Of a stretch of 64,000 nt of DNA, positions 18,359 to 27,523 are shown one piece after another (the first letter of the stretch is position 1; every line of letters begins with the position of its first letter). Made by a program: the position numbers and the translations under genes. The notes beneath the pieces were generated by a model that saw only the letters and a list, made by a program, of their open reading frames with translations, had not been told where the DNA came from and did not search any database. This DNA is from Gordonia spumicola (lineage in GTDB: Bacteria; Actinomycetota; Actinomycetes; Mycobacteriales; Mycobacteriaceae), in assembly GCF_009932475.1 (NCBI RefSeq), contig NZ_BJOV01000002.1:372001-436000 (forward strand), in the 5' to 3' direction.

Positions 18359-18644
18359 CAGGACGCCCTTCTCAACGGAATGGGAATTCATTCCGCTCAT
18401 CGCCCGAAAATGGCGAATCACTGTCCGCGAAATACAAGCATCAAAGCGGCCGCATTGCCAACTGTCTTCGCTTTGCAATTCCCGAATTCTCGGCTATTGT
18501 CATTCTCGAATCGGATTTGCGGCGATGTAACTCCATCCTGATATCTCTCGATGTCCACCCTCACGGGCAGGTACGCGTTTGGCGGCGCGACCTCACCCTG
18601 ACAGACGATCCAGCCGGATCGCTCCTTGAGACAGCGAGAGATTT
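18359..18644. promoter_or_regulatory. Divergent AT-richer promoter region of the polysaccharide block
   Basis: A 286-bp intergenic region between two divergent glycosyltransferase genes, clearly richer in A+T than its neighbours. It holds a GGAAT-TC-ATTCC palindrome near 18381 and an ATTCCCGAATTC stretch near 18478. No gene is seen. It presumably contains both divergent promoters; no convincing -35/-10 pair can be assigned. Confidence 0.4.
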
Positions 18645-19808
18645 ATGGGCCACATCAGTCCGGTGATAGTGCACGAGTGGATCGAAGAGACGGGAGGAGC
18701 CGAGAAAGTTCTCGAAGCGTTCGCCGGACTCCTTCCCGACGCCGAGATCACGTGCCTCTGGAACGATGCCCAGACGCGCTTCGCCTCGTCGACGGTCCGG
18801 CAGAGTCCGCTGGCGTACACGCCGCTGCGCCGGACGAAGATGCTGTCGATGCCCTTCCAGCCGCTGATGTGGCACTGGGTGCCGGGACGCTACGACTTCG
18901 CCCTCATCAGCACGCACCTGTTCGCGCATCACGCGCGCTTCTTCGAGTCCGACCCCGAGATGGACAAGTTCATCTACGTCCACACCCCGGCGCGGTACAT
19001 CTGGACTCCCGAGCTCGACCCGCGCGGCCGCGGCCTCGCGGGGGCCGCCGCCCGGCCGGTCCTGCGGCGCCTGGACCGTCTCGGCATACGCGGCAACCGC
19101 TCCGTGGTCGCGAACAGTCGGTTCGTCGCCGACCGGATCCGCGCCACCTGGGGTGAGGAGGCGCGCGTCATCCATCCCCCGGCCGACGTCACGAAGATCG
19201 TCGAGACCGACTGGACCGCATCGTTGACCACCGCCGAGGCCGAGCTCCTCGACGGGCTGCCCGCCGTGTTCGCGTTCTCCGTGGGGCGACTCGTCGGCTA
19301 CAAGGGCTTCGACATCGTCGTCGACTTCGCGAGCCGCACCGGCGTCCCGGTGGTGCTCGCCGGAGCCGGACCGGCGGAGAACGCCCTGCGCGCGCAGGCG
19401 GCTCGCACCGGAGCACCGGTCACCTTCGTCGGACGCGTGAGCGACGCCCTCATGTTCGAGCTGTACGCACGCTCGACGGCGTTCCTCAACTTCAGCGTCG
19501 AAGACTTCGGCATCACCACGGTCGAAGCCCTCGCCTCGGGCACACCCGCCATCGCCCGCAACGTCGGCGGCGCCACCGAGATCATCGAGGACGGCGTGTC
19601 GGGGGTGCTCTGCGACCCGGCGACCGCCGACCTGAGCGCACTGTTCGAGCGGGCCGCGGCCCTCGATCGGACTGCCGTGGTCGACCGGGCACGACTGTTC
19701 TCCGCCGAGCGCTTCGACACCGAGATCTCGGCCTGGATCGGCCTCGACCCACCCGACTCCCGCCGCGACACCGATCCCGTACCGCTCTCCACGACAGAGG
19801 AACTCTGA
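18645..19808 (+). CDS. Glycosyltransferase family 4 (WcaI/WbaZ-like mannosyltransferase type)
   Basis: 387 aa. The N-terminus IVHEWIEETGGAEKVLEAFA and the region YVHTPARYIWTPELDPRG are characteristic of GT4 transferases of capsule and O-antigen clusters. The donor half has FSVGRLVGYKGFDI and EDFGITTVEALASGTPAIA. Its stop overlaps the start of the co-polymerase gene, so the two are translationally coupled. First gene of the plus-strand operon 18645-22263. Confidence 0.9.
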   Translation: MGHISPVIVHEWIEETGGAEKVLEAFAGLLPDAEITCLWNDAQTRFASSTVRQSPLAYTPLRRTKMLSMPFQPLMWHWVPGRYDFALISTHLFAHHARFFESDPEMDKFIYVHTPARYIWTPELDPRGRGLAGAAARPVLRRLDRLGIRGNRSVVANSRFVADRIRATWGEEARVIHPPADVTKIVETDWTASLTTAEAELLDGLPAVFAFSVGRLVGYKGFDIVVDFASRTGVPVVLAGAGPAENALRAQAARTGAPVTFVGRVSDALMFELYARSTAFLNFSVEDFGITTVEALASGTPAIARNVGGATEIIEDGVSGVLCDPATADLSALFERAAALDRTAVVDRARLFSAERFDTEISAWIGLDPPDSRRDTDPVPLSTTEEL

Positions 19809-21178
19809 TGTCCACGCAACGATCGAACCCGAACGACGTCCACAAGGAATCGAACCTCCTGCGCTTCGGTCCCGACCTGCTCGGCCATTTCAGGAACCTG
19901 CTCAAGGCCCTCCCGATCGCCATAGCCGTCGCCGTCGTCGCGTTCGCGATCACGTTGACGATCACCGCGACCGCGGACGACGAGTTCGAGGTCACGACGG
20001 TCGCACAGATCGACGCGCAGATCCCGATCATGGCCGGCGACGTGTACATCTATCAGAACAACGCGCCGTATCTGTCGCTCGCGACGACGTCCGGTGTCCG
20101 GGAGGACATCGCGCACCGCATGGGATCGGCCTGGTCGGCCGCCCGCGTCGCCGACAATGTGAGCGTCACCGAGACCCGCTCCCCGCTGTTGATCGCGGTC
20201 ACCGCGACGGCGCCGACCGCCGAGGAGGCCGCCAAACTCTCGGCCACCACCATCAAGGCCCTCGACAGCGCCTCGCGCAAGCAACGCGCGGGCGAACTCG
20301 ATCGCGCCGCCGCCACCTTGACCGCACGCAGTCGGGACATCGGCAGCCGGATCACCGCGATGCGGTCGTCCGACAGCACCGAGCGCGACAACCTCATCGA
20401 GCAGCGCAAGTCCATCGAGAACGACATCCAGCGGATCCAATCCGGCGGAGTCAACGGTCTCGGCGCCCTGAGCACGCCGAGCAGCGACGACGCCCGCCAG
20501 ACTGCGCCGCAATCGCCTGCGCTCGCCGTGTTCGTCGGCCTGCTGACCGTGTTGATCGCCGCCGAGGCCGTCGTCTTCATCCGCGCCCGGTTCAGCCGTC
20601 GAGCGACGGGCTCCGCCATTCGACGCATCGCCGACAAGCACGGCGCGACCGTCGAGGACGCCGTGAGCGGCGACCGCATCCCCGCGCTGGCCCGCACCAT
20701 GCTGGGCAGACTGCCCGAGGGCGAACACGCGGTGATCCTGCGTTCGGCGGGTATCGCGGAGTGGGGAGGATTCGACGGCCCGGTGCCCGAGGACGTCGTC
20801 GTCGTCGACCTGGACGACGCGTGGATCGACCAGGTGGACGCCACCGTCGGGCTGATCGTGGTGATGGTCGTGGAGGGTGAGAGCATCCGCGCCGATCTCG
20901 ACTCGACGCTGTCGGCGATCGCCGACCTCACGATTCCCGTGCACGTCGTGATGGCGCCGAGCGCCCCGCCCGCGGAGCCGGAGCCGGAACCCGAGCCGGA
21001 ACCGCTCGCCGCGGCGCCGCGCCTGACGTCCACCGACTCGTCACAGCTGATCGGCTCGCTGCTCGATGAGCTGCTCCTGGCCCGGATCGCCGAGCTCAAC
21101 GCATCCGGCCAGCTCACGACGCCGCAGCCGGCCCCTGCTGCGCCCGCCGCCGACCCGTCGCCAGAGGACGGCCGATGA
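19808..21178 (+). CDS. Chain-length / co-polymerase protein (Wzz-like) with degenerate cytoplasmic domain
   Basis: 456 aa. A first membrane segment (about 36-55) and a second (about 237-258) enclose a periplasmic helical region, as in polysaccharide co-polymerases. The C-terminal cytoplasmic part (about 270-400) has the length and alternating beta-alpha pattern of the tyrosine-kinase domain of fused Wzc-type proteins but no Walker A motif. A (PE)n run and an Ala/Pro tail follow. It probably sets chain length with the Wzy-like polymerase and cannot itself be a BY-kinase. Confidence 0.75.
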   Translation: MSTQRSNPNDVHKESNLLRFGPDLLGHFRNLLKALPIAIAVAVVAFAITLTITATADDEFEVTTVAQIDAQIPIMAGDVYIYQNNAPYLSLATTSGVREDIAHRMGSAWSAARVADNVSVTETRSPLLIAVTATAPTAEEAAKLSATTIKALDSASRKQRAGELDRAAATLTARSRDIGSRITAMRSSDSTERDNLIEQRKSIENDIQRIQSGGVNGLGALSTPSSDDARQTAPQSPALAVFVGLLTVLIAAEAVVFIRARFSRRATGSAIRRIADKHGATVEDAVSGDRIPALARTMLGRLPEGEHAVILRSAGIAEWGGFDGPVPEDVVVVDLDDAWIDQVDATVGLIVVMVVEGESIRADLDSTLSAIADLTIPVHVVMAPSAPPAEPEPEPEPEPLAAAPRLTSTDSSQLIGSLLDELLLARIAELNASGQLTTPQPAPAAPAADPSPEDGR

Positions 21179-22263
21179 GGATCGTCCACCTCGTCAACGA
21201 CCTCGCGGACGCCGGCAACGGCATCATCAACGTGGCCGTCGACTTGGCGTGCGAACAGGCACGGACCGGCCACGACGTGACGGTCATGTCACGCGGCGGC
21301 GAGTACGTCGACCTGATCGAACGGTTCGGCGCGCGACATGTACCGCTACCGATCGGGCGTCGGCCCGCCGACGTCGCGGCCACGACGACGGCGTTGGCTG
21401 TCGGCGTCGACCGCCTCGACCCCGACGTGGTGCACTCGCACACGCTGATGCTCGCCGGGCTCGCGTACGCGGTCCGCACGCGTGCCGCCGCGACCCGCGG
21501 ACGTCCGCGGTACCGCCTGGTCACCACCGTGCACAACGAGTATCAGCGCGGGGTGTCGCTGATGGGGCTGGCGCACATGACCGTCAGCGTCAGCCACGCC
21601 GTCGACACTGCGATGGCCCGACGGCGCATCCCCGTCGGACGCCGACGTGTGGTCCACAACGGCACCGTCGGCACACCTCGACGACGACCCGCCGCATCCG
21701 TCGAACCCGCCGCCGTCGACGGCCGGATGATCGTGGTCCTCGGCGCGGTATCGCACCGCAAGGGGTCGGACGTCGTCGTCGACGCGTTCACCCGCCTGGC
21801 CGACGACTATCCGGACGCATCGGTGTGGTTCGTCGGCAACCCCGACTGGACCGAGCTCGTCGATCGCGTCGCAGCGTCTCCGCTGAGCGACCGCATCCGC
21901 TTCGCAGGCCTCAACCGCGAGCCGGCGACCGTCCTGCGGGCCGCAACGATGATGGTCCTCGCGTCACGGCACGACCCGTTCCCGCTGGTGCTCCTCGAGG
22001 CCAAGGAGGCGGGGCTGCCGATCATCGGTTCGGCCGTCGACGGCGTCCCGGAGGCGCTCGACGACGGCGCGTCCGGCCTTCTGTTCCCGGCCGAGGACGT
22101 CGCCGCGTTGGAGACCGCGATGCGTCGAGTCCTCGACGATCCGGCCGTCGGCGAACGGCTCGTCGCGGCCGGAGACGAGGGCCTGGCCCGCTACTCCGCC
22201 GCCCGGATGTCGGCCGACTACGTCGACGTCTACCTCGAGCAGATCGCGTTGGGCGCCCGGTGA
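21175..22263 (+). CDS. Glycosyltransferase family 4
   Basis: 362 aa; its ATG overlaps the co-polymerase stop (ATGA). The acceptor half starts VHLVNDLADAGNGIINVAVDLA; the donor half has VLGAVSHRKGSDVVVDAF and DPFPLVLLEAKEAGLPIIG. Last gene of the plus-strand operon, convergent with the GT2 gene after 11 bp. Sugar unknown. Confidence 0.9.
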   Translation: MRIVHLVNDLADAGNGIINVAVDLACEQARTGHDVTVMSRGGEYVDLIERFGARHVPLPIGRRPADVAATTTALAVGVDRLDPDVVHSHTLMLAGLAYAVRTRAAATRGRPRYRLVTTVHNEYQRGVSLMGLAHMTVSVSHAVDTAMARRRIPVGRRRVVHNGTVGTPRRRPAASVEPAAVDGRMIVVLGAVSHRKGSDVVVDAFTRLADDYPDASVWFVGNPDWTELVDRVAASPLSDRIRFAGLNREPATVLRAATMMVLASRHDPFPLVLLEAKEAGLPIIGSAVDGVPEALDDGASGLLFPAEDVAALETAMRRVLDDPAVGERLVAAGDEGLARYSAARMSADYVDVYLEQIALGAR

Positions 22264-22274
22264 CGATGCAGCCG

Positions 22275-23102
22275 TCAGCGTGTCCCCGTCGCCCGCAGGT
22301 ACAGGCGATGGACGAGGGACTGCAGCACTACGAGGTCTCCGCTCACCTCGTCTCGGCGGCGGATCGGTCCCGCCGCGCCGCCGTGAACGCGGTACGCCCA
22401 GCGGTTGAAGCCCATCACGTCGCGCGCCTTGCGCCATGTGCTCGTGGAACTGGACACGTTGAACGCCGACGCCCGGCTGCCGGCAAGCGGTTCCGGGCAC
22501 ACGATGAGGGCGCCGCGCGCGGTGATGTCGAGCCAGGCGGCGAAGTCGAGCGTGTAAACGAACTCGTCGCGGAAGCCGCGAGTCTGCACGTAGTCGTCGC
22601 GCCGGAACAGGACGGCCGCCGTCGGAAAGAGGACGTCGGGCGTGCCGCGGACGAAGGCGCGCATGGCGTCGCACGGTTCATGTCTGCCGTCGAAGCCCGC
22701 CAGGCCGAGGTCGCGGGCCAGCACTTCGTCGTCGTCGTCGACGACGTCGTAGCGGGACGCCACCAGCGCGACCTCCGGGTCGGTCATGAGGGGTGTCTGG
22801 ACGCTCAGGCAGGTCGGCGCGATCAGATCGTCGCTGCACAGCAGTTTGACGAGATCCCCATGCGCGGCGAGCACCCCTCGATGCCAGTTGTCGGCCAGAC
22901 AGACACGTTCGGTGTGGCGCTCGATTCGGATCCGATCGTCGCCGAACGACTCCGCTATCTCAATAGTCGAGTCATCACTCGCGTTATCGCTGACCACAAT
23001 TTCGTAATCGACGAAGTCTTGAGCCAGTACCGAATCGATGGTCGCGCGCAGAGTCCGTTCCGAGTTCATCGTGGGAATGCAGACCGAGACCGCTGGTTTC
23101 AC
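22275..23102 (-). CDS. Glycosyltransferase family 2
   Basis: 275 aa from GTG 23102 with RBS GGAGAAA. GT-A fold: SVCIPTMNSERTLRATIDSV, the base-binding Asp in VVSDNASDDST, and the metal-binding motif in LLCSDD. The C-terminal third is less conserved and is probably the acceptor-binding part. It stands alone on the minus strand between two plus-strand operons. Confidence 0.9.
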   Translation of the reverse strand: MKPAVSVCIPTMNSERTLRATIDSVLAQDFVDYEIVVSDNASDDSTIEIAESFGDDRIRIERHTERVCLADNWHRGVLAAHGDLVKLLCSDDLIAPTCLSVQTPLMTDPEVALVASRYDVVDDDDEVLARDLGLAGFDGRHEPCDAMRAFVRGTPDVLFPTAAVLFRRDDYVQTRGFRDEFVYTLDFAAWLDITARGALIVCPEPLAGSRASAFNVSSSTSTWRKARDVMGFNRWAYRVHGGAAGPIRRRDEVSGDLVVLQSLVHRLYLRATGTR

Positions 23103-23215
23103 CGATTTCTCCTGGCAGTCGACTTCACTTTCGGCGATAAGAGTTCATTCGCCGCGACGCCACTTCTACCTTTTCCCCATATGTCGCCGCAAGCCGGTGT
23201 CGAGCAGGTGATCGC

Positions 23216-24571
23216 ATGACATTCGCCGGAGTGATCGGCTATCTGATCGTCCTTGTCGGGTTCGGCGTCACCGCCAACGCCATCTGGCGTCGGCCCGCGC
23301 GCGGGCTCCTCGTGCTCGCCGCGCTCCTCCCGTTCCACGGCCTGCTCAAAGTGCTTCCGCACGGGCTGGTCCCGTCGTTCTGGAAGGAGGGTCTGATCCT
23401 CCTGACTCTCGTGCTCGCCGTCGTCGGCGCCCGCGGACGACCGCGCGGCGACTTCCACGCACCCTGGTGGCCCGCGGTCGCCGCACTCGTCGTGTTCGGT
23501 TCGTTGTCGGCAGTCTTCACCGCGGGCACACTCGCCGCGCTCCCCGTCAAGATCACGTTCTTCTACGTCCTGCTGGTGGTGATCTGCTGGTTCGCACCGT
23601 TGACGGTGCACGACCGCGACCGCCTCGTGACCGTGTTGATGGCGATCGGCGTCGTGAACGCCGTGTACGGCGTCGTCCAGCAGATGCTGGGCACCGAACG
23701 CCTCGTCGCGATGGGCTACGAGTACGGGCAAGAGGTTCGTGAAGCCGGCGGCATGCTGCGCAGCTTCGGCACCTTCAATCAGCCGTTCCCGTATGCCCTG
23801 ATGCTGATGTTGGTGATCCTCATCGGTTTGTCGGTGTCGTTGAACGACCCGTCTCGTCTGCGGAGCAAGGTGTTCTTCTGGTGCATGCCGCTGCTGCTGG
23901 TCGGACAGGCGCTGTCGGTGGTTCGGGCCAGCTTCATCGGCCTGATCACGGGGCTGGTCGTTCTCGGCGTGATCCGCTATCGGGTGGTCTTGTACGCGCT
24001 CGGCGGGCTCGCGGTGGCCGCGCTCCCGGTTCTGCTGCTCGCACCGACGTCGATCACGGGGACCATCTTCTCGACCGCCAGCTCGCAGACGCGCGCCGAC
24101 GGTTGGAAGGCGACGATGGGGTCCGTCGTCGACAATCCGTTCGGCAAGGGGCTGGGCACCTCCGGCGCCGCCGCCGAGCAACTCGTCACCGACGGCCCGC
24201 ACCTGCCCGAATCGCTCGCGGTCCGGATCGACGGAGCCTCGGCCTACGCGTTCGGACTTCCGTATCAGCCGGACAGCTACTACATGAAGGTCCTGGTGGA
24301 ACTGGGGCCGATCGGGTTGTGGCTGTTCGTCACGTTCCTCGTCGTGAGCTTGTTGAGCGCAGTCACCGTGTCCCGCCGCGCGGTCATTCCGTACGACGGT
24401 GCATTCGCCGCCGGGGTCGCCGCTGTCATCGCGGCGTCGGCCGCGGCGTCGATCGGTGCGACCCTGTACGAGATCTTCCCGATGGACGCGTTCACCTGGC
24501 TGCTGCTGGGCGCCGTCGGATGCATTCAAGTGACCGCCGTCGGTGGCCGGAGCATGGGAGTCCGGGCATGA
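23216..24571 (+). CDS. O-antigen ligase/polymerase-like membrane protein (Wzy-like)
   Basis: 451 aa with about 11 helices and a large periplasmic loop (about 290-365) after a Wzy-type region (GGMLRSFGTFNQPFPYALML, then a loop with NPFGKGLGT). Wzy and O-antigen ligase proteins share this fold. With Wzx- and Wzz-like genes next to it, polymerisation of flipped repeat units is the most likely role. It overlaps the following hydrolase gene by ATGA. Confidence 0.82.
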   Translation: MTFAGVIGYLIVLVGFGVTANAIWRRPARGLLVLAALLPFHGLLKVLPHGLVPSFWKEGLILLTLVLAVVGARGRPRGDFHAPWWPAVAALVVFGSLSAVFTAGTLAALPVKITFFYVLLVVICWFAPLTVHDRDRLVTVLMAIGVVNAVYGVVQQMLGTERLVAMGYEYGQEVREAGGMLRSFGTFNQPFPYALMLMLVILIGLSVSLNDPSRLRSKVFFWCMPLLLVGQALSVVRASFIGLITGLVVLGVIRYRVVLYALGGLAVAALPVLLLAPTSITGTIFSTASSQTRADGWKATMGSVVDNPFGKGLGTSGAAAEQLVTDGPHLPESLAVRIDGASAYAFGLPYQPDSYYMKVLVELGPIGLWLFVTFLVVSLLSAVTVSRRAVIPYDGAFAAGVAAVIAASAAASIGATLYEIFPMDAFTWLLLGAVGCIQVTAVGGRSMGVRA

Positions 24572-25677
24572 GCGCCGCCGTCTGGAAGGTGGCTGCGGGC
24601 ATCGTGACGGTGTTGGTGGCGGCCGTGATCGTCACTGTCGCGACTACCGCCGCGGCACGACGCGAGACCACGCCGACCCCGTCGGCGGCGGCCGAACAGC
24701 GGTGCACGGCCGCACGGTCGGTCGGCTTCGCGGGCGGCGCGGAGATGATGACGAAGTCGAATGCCGCGGTCGAACGTGAATTCGCGGCGATGGCCGCGAT
24801 GGGCGCCCGCTGGGTCCGCATCGGCATCGAGTGGGACGTCGTCGAGGCCGAGCGCGGAACCCTCGACTGGCGCGTGCCCGACCGCGTCATCACCCTCGCC
24901 AAGAAGCACGGCTTCCAGGTGTTGGCAGTCGTGTTCGGCACTCCCGAGTGGGCGCGACTGCCGCAGGAGGCGTCGTCGGACGCGGCGTTGCCCGGATCGG
25001 CAGCGCGATTCGGGCGCTTCGTTCGTGACGCGGCTCGGCATGAGGGCGATCGTGTCCAGGCGTGGGAGATCTGGAACGAGCCGAATCTCGTCTTCCGCTC
25101 GTTCCCCCGCCCCGACGTCGTCCGCTATCACCGATTGTTGATCGCGGCGTCGCGCGCCGTGAAGTCGGTGTCACCGTCCACGCCGGTGATCACCGGCGGA
25201 CTCGCTCCCACCGGTGACGACGGCATCAACTACTCGCCGTCGACGTTCGTGAAGCAGTTGTACGCCCTCGGCGACATCGATGAATGGGACGGCGTCGGCA
25301 TTCATCCCTACACATTCCCCGCTCTGCCGGAGGACACGTCGACGTCGACATGGAACACCTATCTGCGGCTCGACCTGGTCTTCGACACGATGCGTCAGGC
25401 GGGCGACGGCCGCAAGCAGGTGTGGATCACCGAGTTCGGCGCACCGACCGGGGGCGACCCCGCCAAGGCTGTGACCGAAGACGATCAGAAGACGGCGATC
25501 ATGCAGATCCTCTCCCGCATGGCGGTCGACCCGCTGATCGGCCCGACGATCATCCACAGCGCCGTCGACCGCGGGGGCCGGAACCCGGACGACATCGAGA
25601 ACCACTTCGGCCTCATGCACACGGACTTCACTCCCAAGCCCGCCTACACCGCCATCTCCGAGTTCACCCACTGCTGA
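24568..25677 (+). CDS. Membrane-anchored or secreted glycoside hydrolase (clan A, cellulase/GH5-GH39-like)
   Basis: 369 aa; the start overlaps the Wzy-like stop. A single N-terminal hydrophobic segment (about 8-30) serves as signal or anchor. The TIM barrel carries the clan A acid/base in AWEIWNEPN and the nucleophile Glu in VWITEFGAP. Polysaccharide operons often include such a hydrolase for trimming or releasing the polymer; the exact family and substrate cannot be assigned. Confidence 0.82.
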   Translation: MSAAVWKVAAGIVTVLVAAVIVTVATTAAARRETTPTPSAAAEQRCTAARSVGFAGGAEMMTKSNAAVEREFAAMAAMGARWVRIGIEWDVVEAERGTLDWRVPDRVITLAKKHGFQVLAVVFGTPEWARLPQEASSDAALPGSAARFGRFVRDAARHEGDRVQAWEIWNEPNLVFRSFPRPDVVRYHRLLIAASRAVKSVSPSTPVITGGLAPTGDDGINYSPSTFVKQLYALGDIDEWDGVGIHPYTFPALPEDTSTSTWNTYLRLDLVFDTMRQAGDGRKQVWITEFGAPTGGDPAKAVTEDDQKTAIMQILSRMAVDPLIGPTIIHSAVDRGGRNPDDIENHFGLMHTDFTPKPAYTAISEFTHC

Positions 25678-25778
25678 CGCACTCTCGTGTCGAGCGGGCC
25701 GCCGTCCTGAGCGAGCACGCGAGCCGAAGGAATCAAGACGTCGCACAACGCCGCGTCCCGCTGAAGACGTGGCGGTGT

Positions 25779-25804
25779 CCCCGCCTGACCCGTGTCAGGC
25801 GGGG
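25779..25804. terminator. Hairpin at the end of the broken DUF222-HNH copy
   Basis: Same 11-bp stem CCCCGCCTGAC / GTCAGGCGGGG as at 8199-8223, here with a 4-nt loop. It marks the downstream border of the repeated unit and follows the hydrolase gene. Confidence 0.55.
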
Positions 25805-27304
25805 TACCGCACCACATCCGTCCCTTCCGGGACGGGCGGACCCGGTGGCGGAGCCGGAATCCGGCAAGACAGGCCACTTCTCCACCGCCGACCCGGACGC
25901 GGTGACCCGATCCCCGAACGCCGGGAGGATCTTCTCCGGCTGCAACGCGTGATTGACCTTCCACGGCTCATTCGAGTCGGCGGGCCGCCACCCGACCCGG
26001 CCCCTGAACGGCCCGGACCGGAGGATGGTGGTCTCCCACCCGCCAGGCTTGGTATCCACGCTGCGATTGTGGCCTCCGCACGCACCACCCAGATGATCGA
26101 TATCGGTGGGGCCGCCGTCCTGCCAGTCGGGCACGTGATGCGCCTGGGTCCGCGACCACGGCACCGTGCATCCGGGCGCAGTGCAGCCGCGATCACGACC
26201 GAACAGGGCCAATCGTTGCGCCTTAGAGGCGAGGCGTTTGCCGCGGCCGAGGTACAGGATCTGTGCTGAGGCGTTCACGAACACTTCCAGCCACGGGGTC
26301 GCGTCTCCGGCGATCTCGACGAGATCCTTGACCGGTAGACGCGTGCCGGTGGCGGTGGTCGCGACACCGGTACGAGCTTCGAGATCGTCCAGCGATGCGG
26401 TCACCACCAGCTGCGACGACAACGTACCCTCACCGAGACCACCGTTGGCGATCAGGAACGTCCACATCGCCTCCAACGCATCATGATTGCGCTGGGCTTG
26501 CGAACGAGTCTCGCGTTCAGCCGCCGCAGACAGCGCCTCGGGATCGACATTGGCCGATGATCCGGACGGCGACTGCTCGTCGTCGGGATTGTTCATCCCC
26601 GGCGCCGCCCAGGACACGAGCAGCGCTTCGAGTTTCGCCCGTGCCGCCGGAGTCAGCTTCGCGCTGATCGCCGACATGAGCCGCCGATCCTGCGGAGCCA
26701 GGGTCACACCACGACTCCGGGCCCGGTCGGTGTCGTCGGTCAACTCCCCGTCGGGGTCGAGGTGAGCGAGAATCCGCTTGCCGGCGGTCCGGGTCTGTTC
26801 GGGAGTCAACGTCCGCGCTACCCCGGCCAACTCTGCTTCGGCACGGGCCTTCACATCGGCGGGGACCGCCTACGGGATCGCGTCGATGACGTCGACGATC
26901 TCCGCAACGTGGTCGAGGGAGAGGTCACCGTCGGCCACCGCTGTGGCGGTCGCGGGGAGTATGGGTTCGAGTGGTTCGCCGGAGAAGGCGACCAGCGAGC
27001 TCAGGCTCAACGCGGCATCGGTGCGCTGTTTGCGGGCCCGTGCCGACAACCGCAACTGGCCTTCCAAGTACTTGCCCGGCATCTGCGACCCTGCCAGGCG
27101 GTACGCACCACGCTGGGAGACCTCGGCGAACAACCGGGCATCCACACCGACACCGCGACGATTGGACCGCTCATTGACCTCGGAGGCCACGAGCAGCTCC
27201 CGGTCCGACAGCCCGGCCAGCGACACCGCGGCGAGCTTCTGTGCGACCTCGTCCTGCAACCGCACGAGGTCCAGCGGATTGTCGGGGAGTTCGACGTTCG
27301 TCAT
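25795..27304 (-). pseudogene. DUF222 / HNH endonuclease-type protein, broken copy
   Basis: Second copy of the 8214-9725 gene, very similar along its length. From ATG 27304 (RBS GGAGGTGG) the frame is open to an amber codon at 26870-26872, inside the sequence DAIP*AVPADVK where the intact copy has an Ala. It reopens downstream and runs through an intact HNH motif (AHHVPDWQDGG, CGGHNR). One extra base near 25875 then throws the last residues out of frame, so the original end (VVRYPA) sits in another frame. Two independent lesions make loss of function likely, though the HNH half might still be made from an internal start. Confidence 0.85.
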
Positions 27305-27356
27305 GGTGTCCACCTCCTCTGCCGGGTGTCTGATTCTTTCGTTGCCCTCATTGTAG

Positions 27357-27372
27357 TCGAATGTATGTTCGA
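27357..27372 (-). promoter_or_regulatory. SOS (LexA) box upstream of the broken DUF222-HNH copy
   Basis: On the minus strand TCGAAC-ATAC-ATTCGA, one mismatch from the mycobacterial LexA consensus TCGAAC-N4-GTTCGA. It lies 53 bp upstream of ATG 27304. Several 13E12-family genes of M. tuberculosis are known members of the LexA regulon, which supports the call. Confidence 0.7.
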
Positions 27373-27523
27373 TAGCACTAGCCTGGGATTTGATTGATGT
27401 TTTGTCCATGGTGATCAGTGGACGAACTTTCCGGTGCGGGGACAGTCCACGATCAATCACAACGATGCGATCGGTGCGCCAGTCCGCCGGTCTTGTGGCG
27501 CGGCGATCCAGAGGTACTACGGG

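Noticed and set aside
25733..26854. C-terminal part of the second DUF222-HNH copy as a separate intact gene
   Set aside because: It starts at an internal Met right after the amber codon and ends out of frame relative to the intact copy; it is better read as part of a pseudogene.
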